This document shows, piece after piece, positions 1 through 8,391 of a stretch of 64,000 bases of DNA. Position 1 is the first letter of the stretch, and each line of letters opens with the position of its first letter. A program made the translations under genes and the position numbers. The notes under the pieces are model-generated. The model made no database searches and was not told the DNA's origin. It saw only the letters and a program-made list of their open reading frames with translations. Source of the DNA: Novosphingobium sp. RL4 (GTDB taxonomy: Bacteria; Pseudomonadota; Alphaproteobacteria; Sphingomonadales; Sphingomonadaceae); assembly GCF_035658495.1 (NCBI RefSeq), contig NZ_CP141944.1, positions 894,001-958,000 of the forward strand, given 5' to 3'.

Positions 1-67
1 GTCCGACATTTCTTTCCCGGCCGGATGATGGCAGGGGCCCGGATTATCGCATCGCGGAAGGCATGAA
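1..67. other. 5' edge of window; possible tail of an upstream plus-strand gene
   Basis: Two plus-strand frames are open through this stretch and end just before or over the next start (TGA at 64-66 and at 69-71). Either could be the 3' end of a gene beginning outside the window. The sequence is too short to assign a product or choose between the frames. Confidence 0.25.
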
Positions 68-820
68 ATGAAGCAGATCGTAGCGTTCGACCTCGACGGG
101 ACCCTGGCGCTGAGCAAGCAGCCGTTGACCGACGAAATGGCCGAACTCATGGCGCGGCTGCTCGAAGTGGCGCAAGTTGCCGTGATCTCCGGAGGGGACT
201 GGCCGCAGTTCGACAAGCAGGTGGCCAGCCGTCTTCCCGCCGATGCCGATCGTTCGCGGCTCTGGCTCATGCCGACCAGCGGCGCCAAGCTCTACGTCCA
301 CCGCGACGGCGCCTGGACGCCGGTCTATGCCGAACTGTTCACTGAAGAACAGAAGCGCGAGATTCTCGAAGCGTTCGACGCTTCGCTTGCCGCCACCGGC
401 TTCACGCCCGAGGAAACCTGGGGTGAGCGGATCGAGGATCGCGGCAGCCAGATCACTTTCTCCGCCCTGGGCCAGCAGGCTCCGCTTCATGCCAAGGAGC
501 TCTGGGACCCGGACTTCGCCAAGCGCAAGGTGATCCAGGCCGATCTCGTGAAGCGCCTGCCCGGCGTCTCGGTCAATCTCGGCGGTGCCACTTCGGTGGA
601 CGTGACCCAGCCGGGCGTGGACAAGGCCTGGGGGCTCAAGCGGCTTGCCGAACATAGCGGCGTGGCCGAAGCCGACATGCTGTTCATCGGCGATGCCATC
701 TTCCCCGGTGGCAACGACTATCCGGCCAAGGCCATGGGGCTCGACACGATCTGCGTGCGCGATCCCGCCGATACCGCCAACGTCGTCGCCGCGATCGTCG
801 CCTGCCAGAAGGCGGGCTGA
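68..820 (+). CDS. HAD-IIB family phosphatase (phosphomannomutase/sugar-phosphatase type)
   Basis: 250-residue cytosolic hydrolase of the haloacid dehalogenase superfamily, subclass IIB. Visible motifs are the nucleophile loop DLDGT (Asp8 and Asp10), an SGG motif II near residue 42, and the late metal-binding motif GDAIFPGGND (Asp209, Asn216, Asp217), which is characteristic of IIB phosphosugar phosphatases and eukaryote-type phosphomannomutases. The mid-protein cap is the expected size. The family dephosphorylates or isomerises phosphosugars; the substrate cannot be read from sequence. A membrane-protein gene follows after 28 nt. Confidence 0.85.
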   Translation: MKQIVAFDLDGTLALSKQPLTDEMAELMARLLEVAQVAVISGGDWPQFDKQVASRLPADADRSRLWLMPTSGAKLYVHRDGAWTPVYAELFTEEQKREILEAFDASLAATGFTPEETWGERIEDRGSQITFSALGQQAPLHAKELWDPDFAKRKVIQADLVKRLPGVSVNLGGATSVDVTQPGVDKAWGLKRLAEHSGVAEADMLFIGDAIFPGGNDYPAKAMGLDTICVRDPADTANVVAAIVACQKAG

Positions 821-848
821 CGGCAGCGGCGCCTTCGCGGGAAGCCGG

Positions 849-1406
849 ATGCCCGCTTTCTACCTGACTTTCATCGCCGTCCTGCTCGCCGGTTTCGGTG
901 CGCGGGACCAGATGACCATATCCGGCCTCGCCGCAAGGCAGGGGCAGCGGCCCGGTGTCCTGCTGGCGGCCCTGCTCAGTGCAGGGCTGACCGCCGCGGG
1001 TGCGGCATGGGCGGCGGCTTTCATGCTCGCCCAGCTACCGCCTCCGGCACGGATGATCTTCGCCGCATTCGCCGTGGGTCTTGCCGGGCTTGAGTCCCTG
1101 ATCCTAGTCCCGCGCCGCCGGCCGAAGGAGCCCACCAATTCGCTCGGCGCACTGCTGCTGGTGCTGCTGGCCAGCCAGATCGCCGATGCCGCCCGGTTCA
1201 TCGTCTTCGCCATGGGCGTGGGTATGGCAGCGCCTGTGGCATCCGGGGTGGCAGGCGCGCTGGGCGGCGGGATACTGGCGGGGATGGCCTGGGCCTTCCC
1301 GCAGTTTTCGAGCGCTCCGGCGGCGGGCTGGATCAGGCGGGGCGTCGGCCTCCTGCTGGTCTGCGCTGCGCTCATGCTGTTCCTTCGGGAATCTTCGATA
1401 CTCTGA
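849..1406 (+). CDS. Small multi-span membrane protein, possibly a degenerate GDT1/TMEM165-like transporter
   Basis: 185 residues with about six hydrophobic segments in two halves. Each half carries a short polar sequence after its first helix (GARDQ near residue 22; QIADAA in the second half) where the UPF0016/GDT1 cation transporters have their E-x-G-D-K/R motif. The acidic and GD residues are not conserved, so the relationship is a suggestion from repeat layout only. ATG 849 was chosen because the upstream extension lies in the antisense of the HAD gene and the hydrophobic start follows directly. Confidence 0.6.
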   Translation: MPAFYLTFIAVLLAGFGARDQMTISGLAARQGQRPGVLLAALLSAGLTAAGAAWAAAFMLAQLPPPARMIFAAFAVGLAGLESLILVPRRRPKEPTNSLGALLLVLLASQIADAARFIVFAMGVGMAAPVASGVAGALGGGILAGMAWAFPQFSSAPAAGWIRRGVGLLLVCAALMLFLRESSIL

Positions 1407-1504
1407 TCGGAAATTGATAGAGAACCGGGGGTTCACTTCCGCGTTCACAAATCTACATAGTTCACCGGACGGCATAGGCCGAACAGCAACGAGGGAAACA
1501 CGGC

Positions 1505-1963
1505 ATGACTTCCAAGGACAATTCCAAGGCCGCTCTGATCGACAGCCTGAACGGGCTGCTCGCCGACACCTTCGCGCTTTACGTCAAGACGAAGAACTTC
1601 CACTGGCATGTTCGCGGCCCGCAGTTCCATGACCTGCACCTGCTGTTCGATACCCAGGCAACCGAGATTTTCGGCCTGACCGACCTGATCGCCGAGCGTG
1701 TCCGCAAGCTGGGCGGCACCACCCTGACCTCCATCGGCTCGATCGCCGCCAAGACTTCCGTAAAGGACGAGGATGACACCTCGCTCGACGCGCAGGGCAT
1801 GGTCAAGCAACTGTTCGAGGACAACACCGCTTACGTCGCCACGCTGAAGGAAACCAAGGAACTGGCAGGCGAAGCAGGCGACAATGCCACCGACGGCATC
1901 ATCGATGACTGGACCGATCAGGCCGAACAGCGCGCCTGGTTCCTTCGCGAGATTCTTGCCTGA
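1505..1963 (+). CDS. dps: DNA starvation/stationary-phase protection protein Dps
   Basis: 152-residue ferritin-like protein. The ferroxidase segment NFHWHVRGPQFHDLH with the following DTQATE (about residues 31-53) matches the Dps inter-subunit site: His residues in the first helix, Asp/Glu in the next. Dps dodecamers oxidise Fe(II) with peroxide, store iron and coat DNA in stress. SD GAGGGAAA precedes the ATG. An imperfect GGAAA-N16-GGTT pair about 75-95 nt upstream could be an EcfG-type stress promoter, but both boxes deviate. A strong hairpin follows the stop. Confidence 0.93.
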   Translation: MTSKDNSKAALIDSLNGLLADTFALYVKTKNFHWHVRGPQFHDLHLLFDTQATEIFGLTDLIAERVRKLGGTTLTSIGSIAAKTSVKDEDDTSLDAQGMVKQLFEDNTAYVATLKETKELAGEAGDNATDGIIDDWTDQAEQRAWFLREILA

Positions 1964-1968
1964 GAATG

Positions 1969-2006
1969 TGCGACCGGCTCGCTACAGCCGTGGCGAGCCG
2001 GTCGCA
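1969..2006 (+). terminator. Hairpin after dps
   Basis: Perfect 14-bp inverted repeat (1969-1982 with 1993-2006) with a 10-nt loop, starting 5 nt after the dps stop. There is no T tract, so it may be a weak terminator or a 3'-end-protecting stem. Confidence 0.5.
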
Positions 2007-2087
2007 CCGGCATTTCGGCACCGCCAACGCGGACCGAACCCGAAGTCTCTCCTCGCGCAGAGACAAAAACCGGCCTAAGTCCAGCTC

Positions 2088-2708
2088 ATGCCGAAACTCG
2101 AAATCATCGAAGGTGCCGACGATGGCGCCATTGCCGCTTGGTTCGCGGAGCGCCTCAAGGCTGCTCTTGCAACCAGTCCCGACGACATCGCGATCACCGT
2201 GCCCGGCGGTTCGACGCCTTTCCCGATTTTCGACCGGTTGGCGGAGATGGACCTTCCCTGGCACCGCATCTCGGTCTGGCCGGGGGACGATCGCATCGTT
2301 GACGAGGATCACCCCGCCAGCAATGTCGGCAAGATCCGGGCAAGGCTCGAGCCTGTGGGCGCGCGCGTCGTGGCGCTGACCGAACAGGCTCGGCCGCCGC
2401 ATTTCGCGGTCGCCTGGCTTGGCATGGGCGGTGACGGGCATATCGCCTCGCTGTTCCCGAACACCGATCCGCAGATCGACGATCCCCGCGAAATCCGCCG
2501 CCTTACGCCCGATCCGTTGCCGCCCGAGGCGCCCTTCGACCGGCTAAGCCTGACCATCCCGGCGCTGACGGACAGCGACGAGCTGATGTTCGTGATCCGC
2601 GGCGCTGACAAGCGCGCGGTCTTCGATGCCGCGGTCAAGGGCGAGCACGATCTGCCGGTTGCCCGGCTGCTGCGCGCGGCGCGGCACAAGGTCACGTGTT
2701 TCTGCTGA
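2088..2708 (+). CDS. pgl: 6-phosphogluconolactonase
   Basis: 206-residue cytosolic enzyme of the NagB/SugarP isomerase fold. It hydrolyses 6-phosphogluconolactone to 6-phosphogluconate in the oxidative pentose phosphate and Entner-Doudoroff routes. The N-terminal VPGGSTP loop (about residues 43-49), WPGDDR (about 64-69) and GMGGDGHIASLFP (about 112-124) are hallmark motifs. It is slightly shorter than the usual 230-240 residues. zwf and edd, often adjacent in sphingomonads, are not here; instead the 3' end overlaps a Nudix gene by 13 nt, implying co-translation. Confidence 0.92.
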   Translation: MPKLEIIEGADDGAIAAWFAERLKAALATSPDDIAITVPGGSTPFPIFDRLAEMDLPWHRISVWPGDDRIVDEDHPASNVGKIRARLEPVGARVVALTEQARPPHFAVAWLGMGGDGHIASLFPNTDPQIDDPREIRRLTPDPLPPEAPFDRLSLTIPALTDSDELMFVIRGADKRAVFDAAVKGEHDLPVARLLRAARHKVTCFC

Positions 2709-3184
2709 ACTGGCTGCTGCACCGGCTTCCGGCGCCGCTCCACCGTACGCTTTACCGCGCGGCACACTGGGGCCGGCGGCAGGTGTGGAAGGTGTGGCGG
2801 CCGGAACTGCACGGCGTGCGCGTGCTTGCGCTCGATGGTGAAGGCCGGGTGCTGCTGGTGCGGCATTCCTATGGCTCCGGCCGCTGGATGCCCCCCGGCG
2901 GCGGGCTCAATCGCGGTGAAGATGCGCTCTCCGCCGGACGGCGGGAACTGCTGGAAGAGACCGGCTGCGCGCTTGCGGATGTTCGCCTGCTCGTTCTCGT
3001 CACCGAGGATCTCGTCGGCGCGAGCAATCATGTCCATGTCGTTGCCGGCAGGACCAACGATGTGCCGCGCGTGGATGGCCGCGAACTCGTGGAGGCGCGG
3101 TTCTTCCCGCTGGGGGCGCTGCCCGATCGGATACCGGCGCGGCTTCCCGCCGAACTGGCGCAGTGGATCGCCGAATATGCCTGA
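2696..3184 (+). CDS. Nudix hydrolase
   Basis: 162 residues. A canonical Nudix box (G-x5-E-x7-REUxEExGU) begins at GGGLNRGED and ends at RRELLEETGC, about residues 64-88. The family cleaves nucleoside diphosphates linked to another moiety, with metal bound by the box glutamates. The N-terminal 35 residues are basic and partly hydrophobic, perhaps a peripheral membrane helix. Substrate unknown. It overlaps pgl upstream and the acetyltransferase downstream, forming a three-gene overlapping unit. Confidence 0.88.
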   Translation: MFLLNWLLHRLPAPLHRTLYRAAHWGRRQVWKVWRPELHGVRVLALDGEGRVLLVRHSYGSGRWMPPGGGLNRGEDALSAGRRELLEETGCALADVRLLVLVTEDLVGASNHVHVVAGRTNDVPRVDGRELVEARFFPLGALPDRIPARLPAELAQWIAEYA

Positions 3185-3701
3185 TGCGGGGATCATGCTG
3201 GAGACCGAGCGTCTCTGCCTTCGCCCGCCAGAGCGGGGGGATTTCGAGCCCATGCGGCAGATGTTCTGCGATCCGCTGGTGGTCGCCCATATCGGAGGCA
3301 GTCCGCTCCTGCGTACCGAGGCATGGGCGCGGTTTCAGCGAGACGTGGGGCACTGGACGCTGGAGGGTTTCGGCCAGTTCACGGTTCTGGAGAGAGCTTC
3401 GGGCCGTTACGTCGGCAAGCTGGGGCATGCACGCTTCCTGCGCGATCTTGGACCTCTGGCGGAGACCGAGATCGAGATGACGTGGACGCTGGCATCGGGG
3501 TTTCACGGGCTGGGCTATGGGAGCGAGGCAGGCCGGGCCGCGATCGCGTGGTTCGAGGGACGCGGCCCCCGCCGCACCGCCTGCGTGATTGCTGAGGCGA
3601 ATCTGCCTTCGCTCGGGCTGGCCCGAAAGCTTGGATATCGGGAAGTTGACCGGCTGGCGGGCGAAGCCGGCGCCCGGATCGTGCTCGTCAGGCAGGGGTG
3701 A
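3177..3701 (+). CDS. GNAT family N-acetyltransferase (RimJ/RimL-like)
   Basis: 174 residues from ATG 3177, which overlaps the Nudix stop; an in-frame ATG at 3195 gives 168 residues starting MLETERLCLRPP, the usual beginning of RimJ/RimL-type acetyltransferases. The acetyl-CoA loop is around HGLGYGSEAGRAA, and ANLPSLGLARKLGYRE is the typical N-x-x-S-x-x-x-x-x-K-x-G-Y/F motif. It transfers acetyl from acetyl-CoA to an amine; the acceptor is unknown. Confidence 0.88.
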   Translation: MPDAGIMLETERLCLRPPERGDFEPMRQMFCDPLVVAHIGGSPLLRTEAWARFQRDVGHWTLEGFGQFTVLERASGRYVGKLGHARFLRDLGPLAETEIEMTWTLASGFHGLGYGSEAGRAAIAWFEGRGPRRTACVIAEANLPSLGLARKLGYREVDRLAGEAGARIVLVRQG

Positions 3702-3711
3702 AAGTCCAGGC

Positions 3712-4833
3712 CTAAAGAAGCGAAAGCTGCCCATCCCTGGCCGGGCGAACGTCCTCTTCCCCGCGTTCGAGGGCGGAGAGGGTCAGGCCCATCAGGCGGA
3801 TCGGTTGCGGCAGCGGCAGCAGTTCCTCCAGCAGTCCATGACCGAGTGCGGAGAATTCCGCCTTGTCGGCCACGAAATGATGGAGCGAGCGGGCGCGGGT
3901 GAGGGTCTGGAAGTCGGCGTAGCGCAGCTTGAGCGTGACGGTACGGCCACGGGTCTCGGCGCGCTCGATGCGGTCCCAGACGATGTCTACGATGTTGTCC
4001 AGCGTTTCGCGCAGGGCCTCGGTGCCCTGGATATTATCGAAGAAGGTGCGCTCCCCGCCGACCGATTTTCTCGGGCGGTTGGCGCGCACCTGTCGCAGGT
4101 CCACGCCCCGGGCGGCCTGATAGAGATACTCCGCAAAGCTGCCGAAATGGGCGCGCAGGAAGGCGATGTCCTTTTCGCGCAGGTCCGCGCCGGTCTCGAT
4201 GCCGAGGCGGGCCATCTTTTCCGCGCCGCGCGGGCCGACGCCGTGAAAGCGGCGTACCGGCAGGCTCGCCACGAACTGCGCGCCCTGGTCGGGGCGGATC
4301 ACGCAGAGACCGTCAGGCTTGTTCTGGTCGCTGGCGAGCTTGGCGATGAACTTGTTGTAGGACACCCCGGCGCTGGCGGTAAGCCCGGTTTCGGCCTTGA
4401 TGCGGCGGCGGATCTCCTCGGCGATGCGGGTGGCTGACCCGATTCCCCTGAGGTCGGCGGTGACGTCGAGATAGGCTTCGTCAAGCGAGAGCGGCTCCAC
4501 GTGGGGGGTATACTCGTGGAAGATCGCGCGGATCTGCTGGCTGACCTCGCGGTAGACCTCGAAACGGGGTTTGCGGAAGATCAGGTCAGGGCAGAGCCGC
4601 GCCGCGCGGGCGGAAGGCATGGCGGAGCGCACGCCGAACTTTCGCGCTTCGTAGCTGGCCGCCGCCACCACGCCGCGCAGGGAGGAACCGCCCACCGCCA
4701 CCGGCTTGCCCCGCAGCGAGGGATCGTCGCGCTGCTCCACGCTGGCGTAGAACGCGTCCATGTCGACATGGATCACCTTGCGCAGGCCGTCGGCCTCGCG
4801 GCCCTCTGCCGATTCTGCTTCGCGCGATGACAT
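3712..4833 (-). CDS. dinB: DNA polymerase IV (Y-family translesion polymerase)
   Basis: 373 residues. HVDMDAFYASVEQ near the N terminus and the SLDEAYLDVT motif supply the catalytic carboxylates of Y-family polymerases, followed by helix-hairpin-helix, thumb and little-finger regions. The C terminus, GQLSLL, fits the beta-clamp binding motif QLxLx. ATG 4833 was chosen over the longer frame because the preceding 52 codons are low-complexity antisense of the adjacent gene. The enzyme bypasses damaged or misaligned templates, usually under SOS control; no LexA box was located. Confidence 0.93.
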   Translation of the reverse strand: MSSREAESAEGREADGLRKVIHVDMDAFYASVEQRDDPSLRGKPVAVGGSSLRGVVAAASYEARKFGVRSAMPSARAARLCPDLIFRKPRFEVYREVSQQIRAIFHEYTPHVEPLSLDEAYLDVTADLRGIGSATRIAEEIRRRIKAETGLTASAGVSYNKFIAKLASDQNKPDGLCVIRPDQGAQFVASLPVRRFHGVGPRGAEKMARLGIETGADLREKDIAFLRAHFGSFAEYLYQAARGVDLRQVRANRPRKSVGGERTFFDNIQGTEALRETLDNIVDIVWDRIERAETRGRTVTLKLRYADFQTLTRARSLHHFVADKAEFSALGHGLLEELLPLPQPIRLMGLTLSALERGEEDVRPARDGQLSLL

Positions 4834-4924
4834 GGCGGCAGATATAGTCCCTGCGCCGGGAAAAGCGCTATCCGCGGCGCGAAATTGCTGGCCACTGCGG
4901 CGCAAGTGCTGCAATGCGCCGTGC

Positions 4925-6184
4925 ATGACCTCCGACACAGCGAATCCCGCGCCCTTTCCGATGCGGGGGGTCGAGTTCGTCGCCCTCATGGCCGCCCTGC
5001 AGGCACTTCAGGCGCTCTCGATCGACATCATGTTGCCCGCGCTCGGCGAGATCAGCCGTGACCTGGCGGTCCCTGACCCCAACCAGCGGCAGCTGATCGT
5101 CGGCGTGTTCCTGATCTGCACCGGGCTCGGCTCGCTGGTTCCCGGCGCGTTGGCGGACCGTTACGGCCGCCGCCCCGTGCTGCTTTTCGCGATCTGCGCC
5201 TATGTGCTGAGCGCTCTGGCCTGCGCGCTGGTCACCAGCTTTCCGATGATGCTGGCGGCGCGCGCGGTGGCAGGACTTTGCACGTCCGCGCTGATGGTCA
5301 TGCCGATGACCGTCATTCGCGACCGGTTCGAAGGCGATCGCATGGCCAGCATGCAGTCGCTGGTGTCGATGACCTTCATGGTCGTGCCGATGATCGCGCC
5401 GATGGTGGGGCAGGGCGTGATGCTGGTTGCCGGCTGGCGCTGGATCTTCGGCCTCATCAGCGTGCTGGGTGCCTGTGTCTACGCATGGACGGCCTTGCGC
5501 CTGCCGGAGACCTTGCACCCCGATTACCGGCAGGAAATCCGGCCCCGGGTGATCGCCACCAACATGGCGCTGACCCTGCGCACGCGCGAGGCGGTGGGCT
5601 ACCTGTTCGGCGTCGCTTTCGTGCAGGGGGCGATGTTCGGCTACATCAACAGTGCCCAGCAGCTGGTGGCGGAGCACTTCGGCGCGGGGTTCTTCTTCCC
5701 GGCGGTGTTCGGCGGCATGGCGCTGGTCATGGCCATGACCAACTTCGCCAATTCGCGTATCGTCCAGCGCTTCGGTGCGCGGCGCGTGTCGCAGACGGCG
5801 CTGTTCGGCTATATCGCCAGTTCGGTGCTGCACTTCGTGCTGGCCCTGAACGGGGAGACGCTGTGGGTCTTTGTCCCGCTCATGACCTTCTCCATGTGCA
5901 TGATGAGCTTCATCGGCTCGAACTTCCAGTCGATCGCGATCCAGCCTTTCGCGCGCACGGCAGGGGCAGCAGCCTCGATCATGTCGTTCGTGCGGATGGT
6001 GATGGGCGCGGTTCTGGGTGCGTTGATCGGGCAGGCCTACGACGGCACGCCCGGACCGATCCTGGGCTCGATGGTGGCAGCGGGGCTGACGGCGCTTGTC
6101 TTCGTGCTCTATTCCGAGCGAGGCCGCCTGTTCCGGCGCCTCAACTATCCTGCCGGCTACTATCCCCCAGGCAAGCGGCCCTGA
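4925..6184 (+). CDS. MFS drug-resistance transporter, Bcr/CflA family
   Basis: 419-residue inner-membrane protein with about 12 helices. LADRYGRRPVLL after the second helix is the MFS signature A motif, and the N-terminal LQALSIDIMLPAL resembles the TM1 motif of Bcr/CflA drug:H+ antiporters, with the conserved Asp in helix 1. It likely exports small toxic compounds. It is divergent from dinB, with only 91 nt between starts. ATG 4925 gives the expected short N terminus. Confidence 0.88.
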   Translation: MTSDTANPAPFPMRGVEFVALMAALQALQALSIDIMLPALGEISRDLAVPDPNQRQLIVGVFLICTGLGSLVPGALADRYGRRPVLLFAICAYVLSALACALVTSFPMMLAARAVAGLCTSALMVMPMTVIRDRFEGDRMASMQSLVSMTFMVVPMIAPMVGQGVMLVAGWRWIFGLISVLGACVYAWTALRLPETLHPDYRQEIRPRVIATNMALTLRTREAVGYLFGVAFVQGAMFGYINSAQQLVAEHFGAGFFFPAVFGGMALVMAMTNFANSRIVQRFGARRVSQTALFGYIASSVLHFVLALNGETLWVFVPLMTFSMCMMSFIGSNFQSIAIQPFARTAGAAASIMSFVRMVMGAVLGALIGQAYDGTPGPILGSMVAAGLTALVFVLYSERGRLFRRLNYPAGYYPPGKRP

Positions 6185-6244
6185 GCGAGGGGCCTTTATT
6201 CGGTAATACGGGGAGCCGGTGCCCCCCGCTTACCTGCCTGAGGG

Positions 6245-6394
6245 CTAGACGGCCCGGCCGCCGCGAAACAGCTGGACGAGGCCCACGACGATGGCGATCA
6301 CCAGCAGGACGTGGATCAGCGCGCTGGACACGTGGAACACCACGAAGCCGAGCAGCCACAGGACCAGCAGGATGGCGGCAATGGTGAAGAGCAT
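6245..6394 (-). CDS. Lmo0937-type small membrane protein
   Basis: 49 residues, two hydrophobic helices separated by a short loop and ending in FRGGRAV. The N-terminal MLFTIAAILLVLWLLG is typical of the Lmo0937/DUF5670 family of tiny, often stress-induced membrane proteins of unknown role. SD AAGGGAGAA is 7 nt upstream of the ATG. The longer frame through 6697 has no family resemblance and is rejected. Confidence 0.8.
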   Translation of the reverse strand: MLFTIAAILLVLWLLGFVVFHVSSALIHVLLVIAIVVGLVQLFRGGRAV

Positions 6395-6708
6395 GGCGAT
6401 TCTCCCTTGTTCGTTACAAAGCAGCAACGCTCGGTATCGTTCGAGGCTCCCGGATTTTTTTGGTAAGCTCCGCGATCTCCACCGGGAAAACGGTTCGTCC
6501 CGGCTTCGGGGCAGGCGATGGAATGCTGCCATGGCCGACGATTGCCGGACAGCGGCGGCCAAGGCATGGTCGCCTCGCGACCGCGAATCGCCCTTGGGCG
6601 CATCTCGCCGCGAATTCTTCGGGTCCACCCAATTACGTCGCAACGACGACAGTTCGCGGGCATGGCGCATCCTGTGCCGGCCCGCGACACTCGCCACGCC
6701 AGCCCAGA
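6395..6708. other. Intergenic region between crtB and the Lmo0937-like gene
   Basis: 314 nt with no convincing gene. It holds the promoter region of the small membrane protein near its left end; the rest shows no recognised element. Open frames here lack ribosome sites and family resemblance. Confidence 0.5.
6426..6450 (-). promoter_or_regulatory. Possible EcfG-type (general stress response) promoter
   Basis: On the minus strand GGAGC is followed 16 nt later by CGTT, close to the alphaproteobacterial EcfG consensus GGAAC-N16/17-CGTT (one mismatch). It lies about 32 nt upstream of the Lmo0937-like start, a suitable position. Inference from a single degenerate match. Confidence 0.35.
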
Positions 6709-7782
6709 CTATTTCCGCAGGCCCATTTCCCTGAGCTCGCGGCGTGACAGCGCCGGGCGGGGCGCTGTGCCCGCAGGCTCGGCTGCGCTTTCCGGCCCGC
6801 CGCCCGCCATCCGGTCGGGATCGTTCTGATTACCCGCCTGCGCCTCGTTCCATGCGGACCAGACATGGGCGAGCTTTTCGGCGCGGGTGGTGTGTACGCG
6901 GTGGTCCCAGGCATGGGCGCCGAGCCGCTCCACCTCGCGGGCGATGCCGCCGTAGATGTTCGCGGCCGACAGCACCGCCCAGCGCTGGCGGAAGGCCAGC
7001 CGGGCAGCTCCGATCCTTGCCGATGCCTCATAGTCCCGCGCGAGCGCGCAGGCGCGGGCGATCATCGGCACCAGCGCGCCACGATAGTGCGGCTTGGTGA
7101 CTTCGCCGGGCGGGATGTCCGCCTCCACCAGCCATTCGACCGGCAGGTAGCAGCGGCCCCGCGCGTCGTCCTCCCAGACATCGCGCACGATATTGGCGAT
7201 CTGGAAGGCAATGCCGAGATCGCAGGCCCGGTCCAGCGTGTCGTCGTCGTCGGGCGATACGCCCATGACCGCCGCCATCATCACGCCCACCGCGCCTGCC
7301 ACGTGATAGCAGTAGCGCAGCATGTCCGCCTCGCAGCGAGGCCGCCAGTCGGCCGCATCCAGCGCGAAGCCGGCCAGCACGTCATCCACCATGGCGGCGG
7401 TCAGCGGCACTTCGCGCATGAGCTGGCCGAGCGCGTCGAAAGCGGGCGTGCCGGTGGTTTCGCCCGCCATCGCCAGCTCGGTCAGCGTGCGGATGGTTGC
7501 CAGCCGGTCCTCGGGCGAGAGGCGGGTGCCGAGCCGCACGGGGCCGATGGCGTGGCCGTGGTCCTGTTCGTCGGCGATGTCGTCGCAGGCGCGGCACCAG
7601 GCGTAGAGCAGCCAGACCCGCTCGCGCGTTTCGCGGTCGAACAGGCGGCTGGCCGCCGCGAAGCTCTTCGATCCCTTGCGGATGGACCGGCGCGCCTCCT
7701 TGACGAGGTGCGCGCGGTCCAGCGGCCCGGAGCGGAGGGCGGCGCCGCGCAGGGCGGCTTCGAGGAGCTTCTCAGTCGGCAC
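6709..7782 (-). CDS. crtB: Phytoene synthase
   Basis: 357 residues; condenses two geranylgeranyl diphosphates to phytoene. First Asp-rich motif WCRACDDIADEQD (about residues 62-74) and second DVWEDDARGRCYLPVEWL carry the Mg-diphosphate ligands of squalene/phytoene synthases; SKSFAAASRLF near residue 38 is the usual start of the fold. The last 50 residues are a polar tail. It is the last gene of the crtY-crtI operon, 9 nt after the LOG gene. Confidence 0.95.
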   Translation of the reverse strand: MPTEKLLEAALRGAALRSGPLDRAHLVKEARRSIRKGSKSFAAASRLFDRETRERVWLLYAWCRACDDIADEQDHGHAIGPVRLGTRLSPEDRLATIRTLTELAMAGETTGTPAFDALGQLMREVPLTAAMVDDVLAGFALDAADWRPRCEADMLRYCYHVAGAVGVMMAAVMGVSPDDDDTLDRACDLGIAFQIANIVRDVWEDDARGRCYLPVEWLVEADIPPGEVTKPHYRGALVPMIARACALARDYEASARIGAARLAFRQRWAVLSAANIYGGIAREVERLGAHAWDHRVHTTRAEKLAHVWSAWNEAQAGNQNDPDRMAGGGPESAAEPAGTAPRPALSRRELREMGLRK

Positions 7783-7791
7783 CCGAAAGCC

Positions 7792-8388
7792 TCACAGCGT
7801 GCTGGGGTCCATCCTGACGATCGGGACGATCGGCTCGTGCGCGTGCATGCGGTCGAGCAGGAGGTCCAGCTCGGTCTCGGCCAGGATGATGCCCTGATGG
7901 GCGGGCCGAACGAAGCCGACTTCGGCCATGTGGCGGTTGAATGCGAGCAGGCCGTCATAGAAGCCGAAGGAGTTCAGCACGCCCACCGGCTTGTCGTGAT
8001 AGCCGAGCTGGGCCCAGCTCACCGCTTCCCACAGTTCGTCCATGGTGCCGACGCCGCCGGGCAGGACCAGGAAGCCGTCCGACAGGCGCGTGAATTCCGC
8101 CTTGCGCTCGTGCATGGTCTTGACGACGTAAAGCTCGGTGCAATCGTGATTGGCGACTTCGCCGCCCTTGCCGCCGGCGCCGGTGAGCGCTTCGGGGATC
8201 ACGCCGATCACTTCGCCGCCCTGCGTGAGCGCGCCGGCGGCCACGGCGCCCATCAGGCCGAGGCGGCCACCGCCATAGACAACGCCGATGCCGCGCGCGG
8301 CAAGGGCGGCGCCCACGTCATGGGCAAGCTGGACGTAGCGGGGATCGGCGGGGGTGGCGGAGCCGCAGTAGACGGCGATGCGTTTCAT
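7792..8388 (-). CDS. LOG family protein (TIGR00730; nucleoside-monophosphate phosphoribohydrolase type)
   Basis: 198 residues with a Rossmann-like fold. VYGGGRLGLMGAVA and LPGGVGTMDELWE (PGGxGTxxE) are the defining motifs of the Lonely Guy family, which cleaves N6-substituted AMP (cytokinin monophosphates) or AMP to free base and ribose 5-phosphate. It sits inside the carotenoid operon, 3 nt after the Tdi1-like gene and 9 nt before crtB. Whether it makes cytokinin-like bases or acts in nucleotide salvage cannot be told. Confidence 0.9.
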   Translation of the reverse strand: MKRIAVYCGSATPADPRYVQLAHDVGAALAARGIGVVYGGGRLGLMGAVAAGALTQGGEVIGVIPEALTGAGGKGGEVANHDCTELYVVKTMHERKAEFTRLSDGFLVLPGGVGTMDELWEAVSWAQLGYHDKPVGVLNSFGFYDGLLAFNRHMAEVGFVRPAHQGIILAETELDLLLDRMHAHEPIVPIVRMDPSTL

Positions 8389-8391
8389 GAC

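Noticed and set aside
44..655. Long minus-strand open frame opposite the HAD phosphatase.
   Set aside because: It is fully antisense to a gene with clear HAD motifs and has the composition of a GC-rich shadow frame.
1396..1424. A fourth copy of the organosulfur palindrome upstream of dps: AATTGATAGAGAA (1412-1424) is identical to 13 bases of site 3.
   Set aside because: The left half-site is absent: the sequence before it does not match TATTCTCAAC at the correct spacing. It is more likely coincidence or part of the dps promoter.
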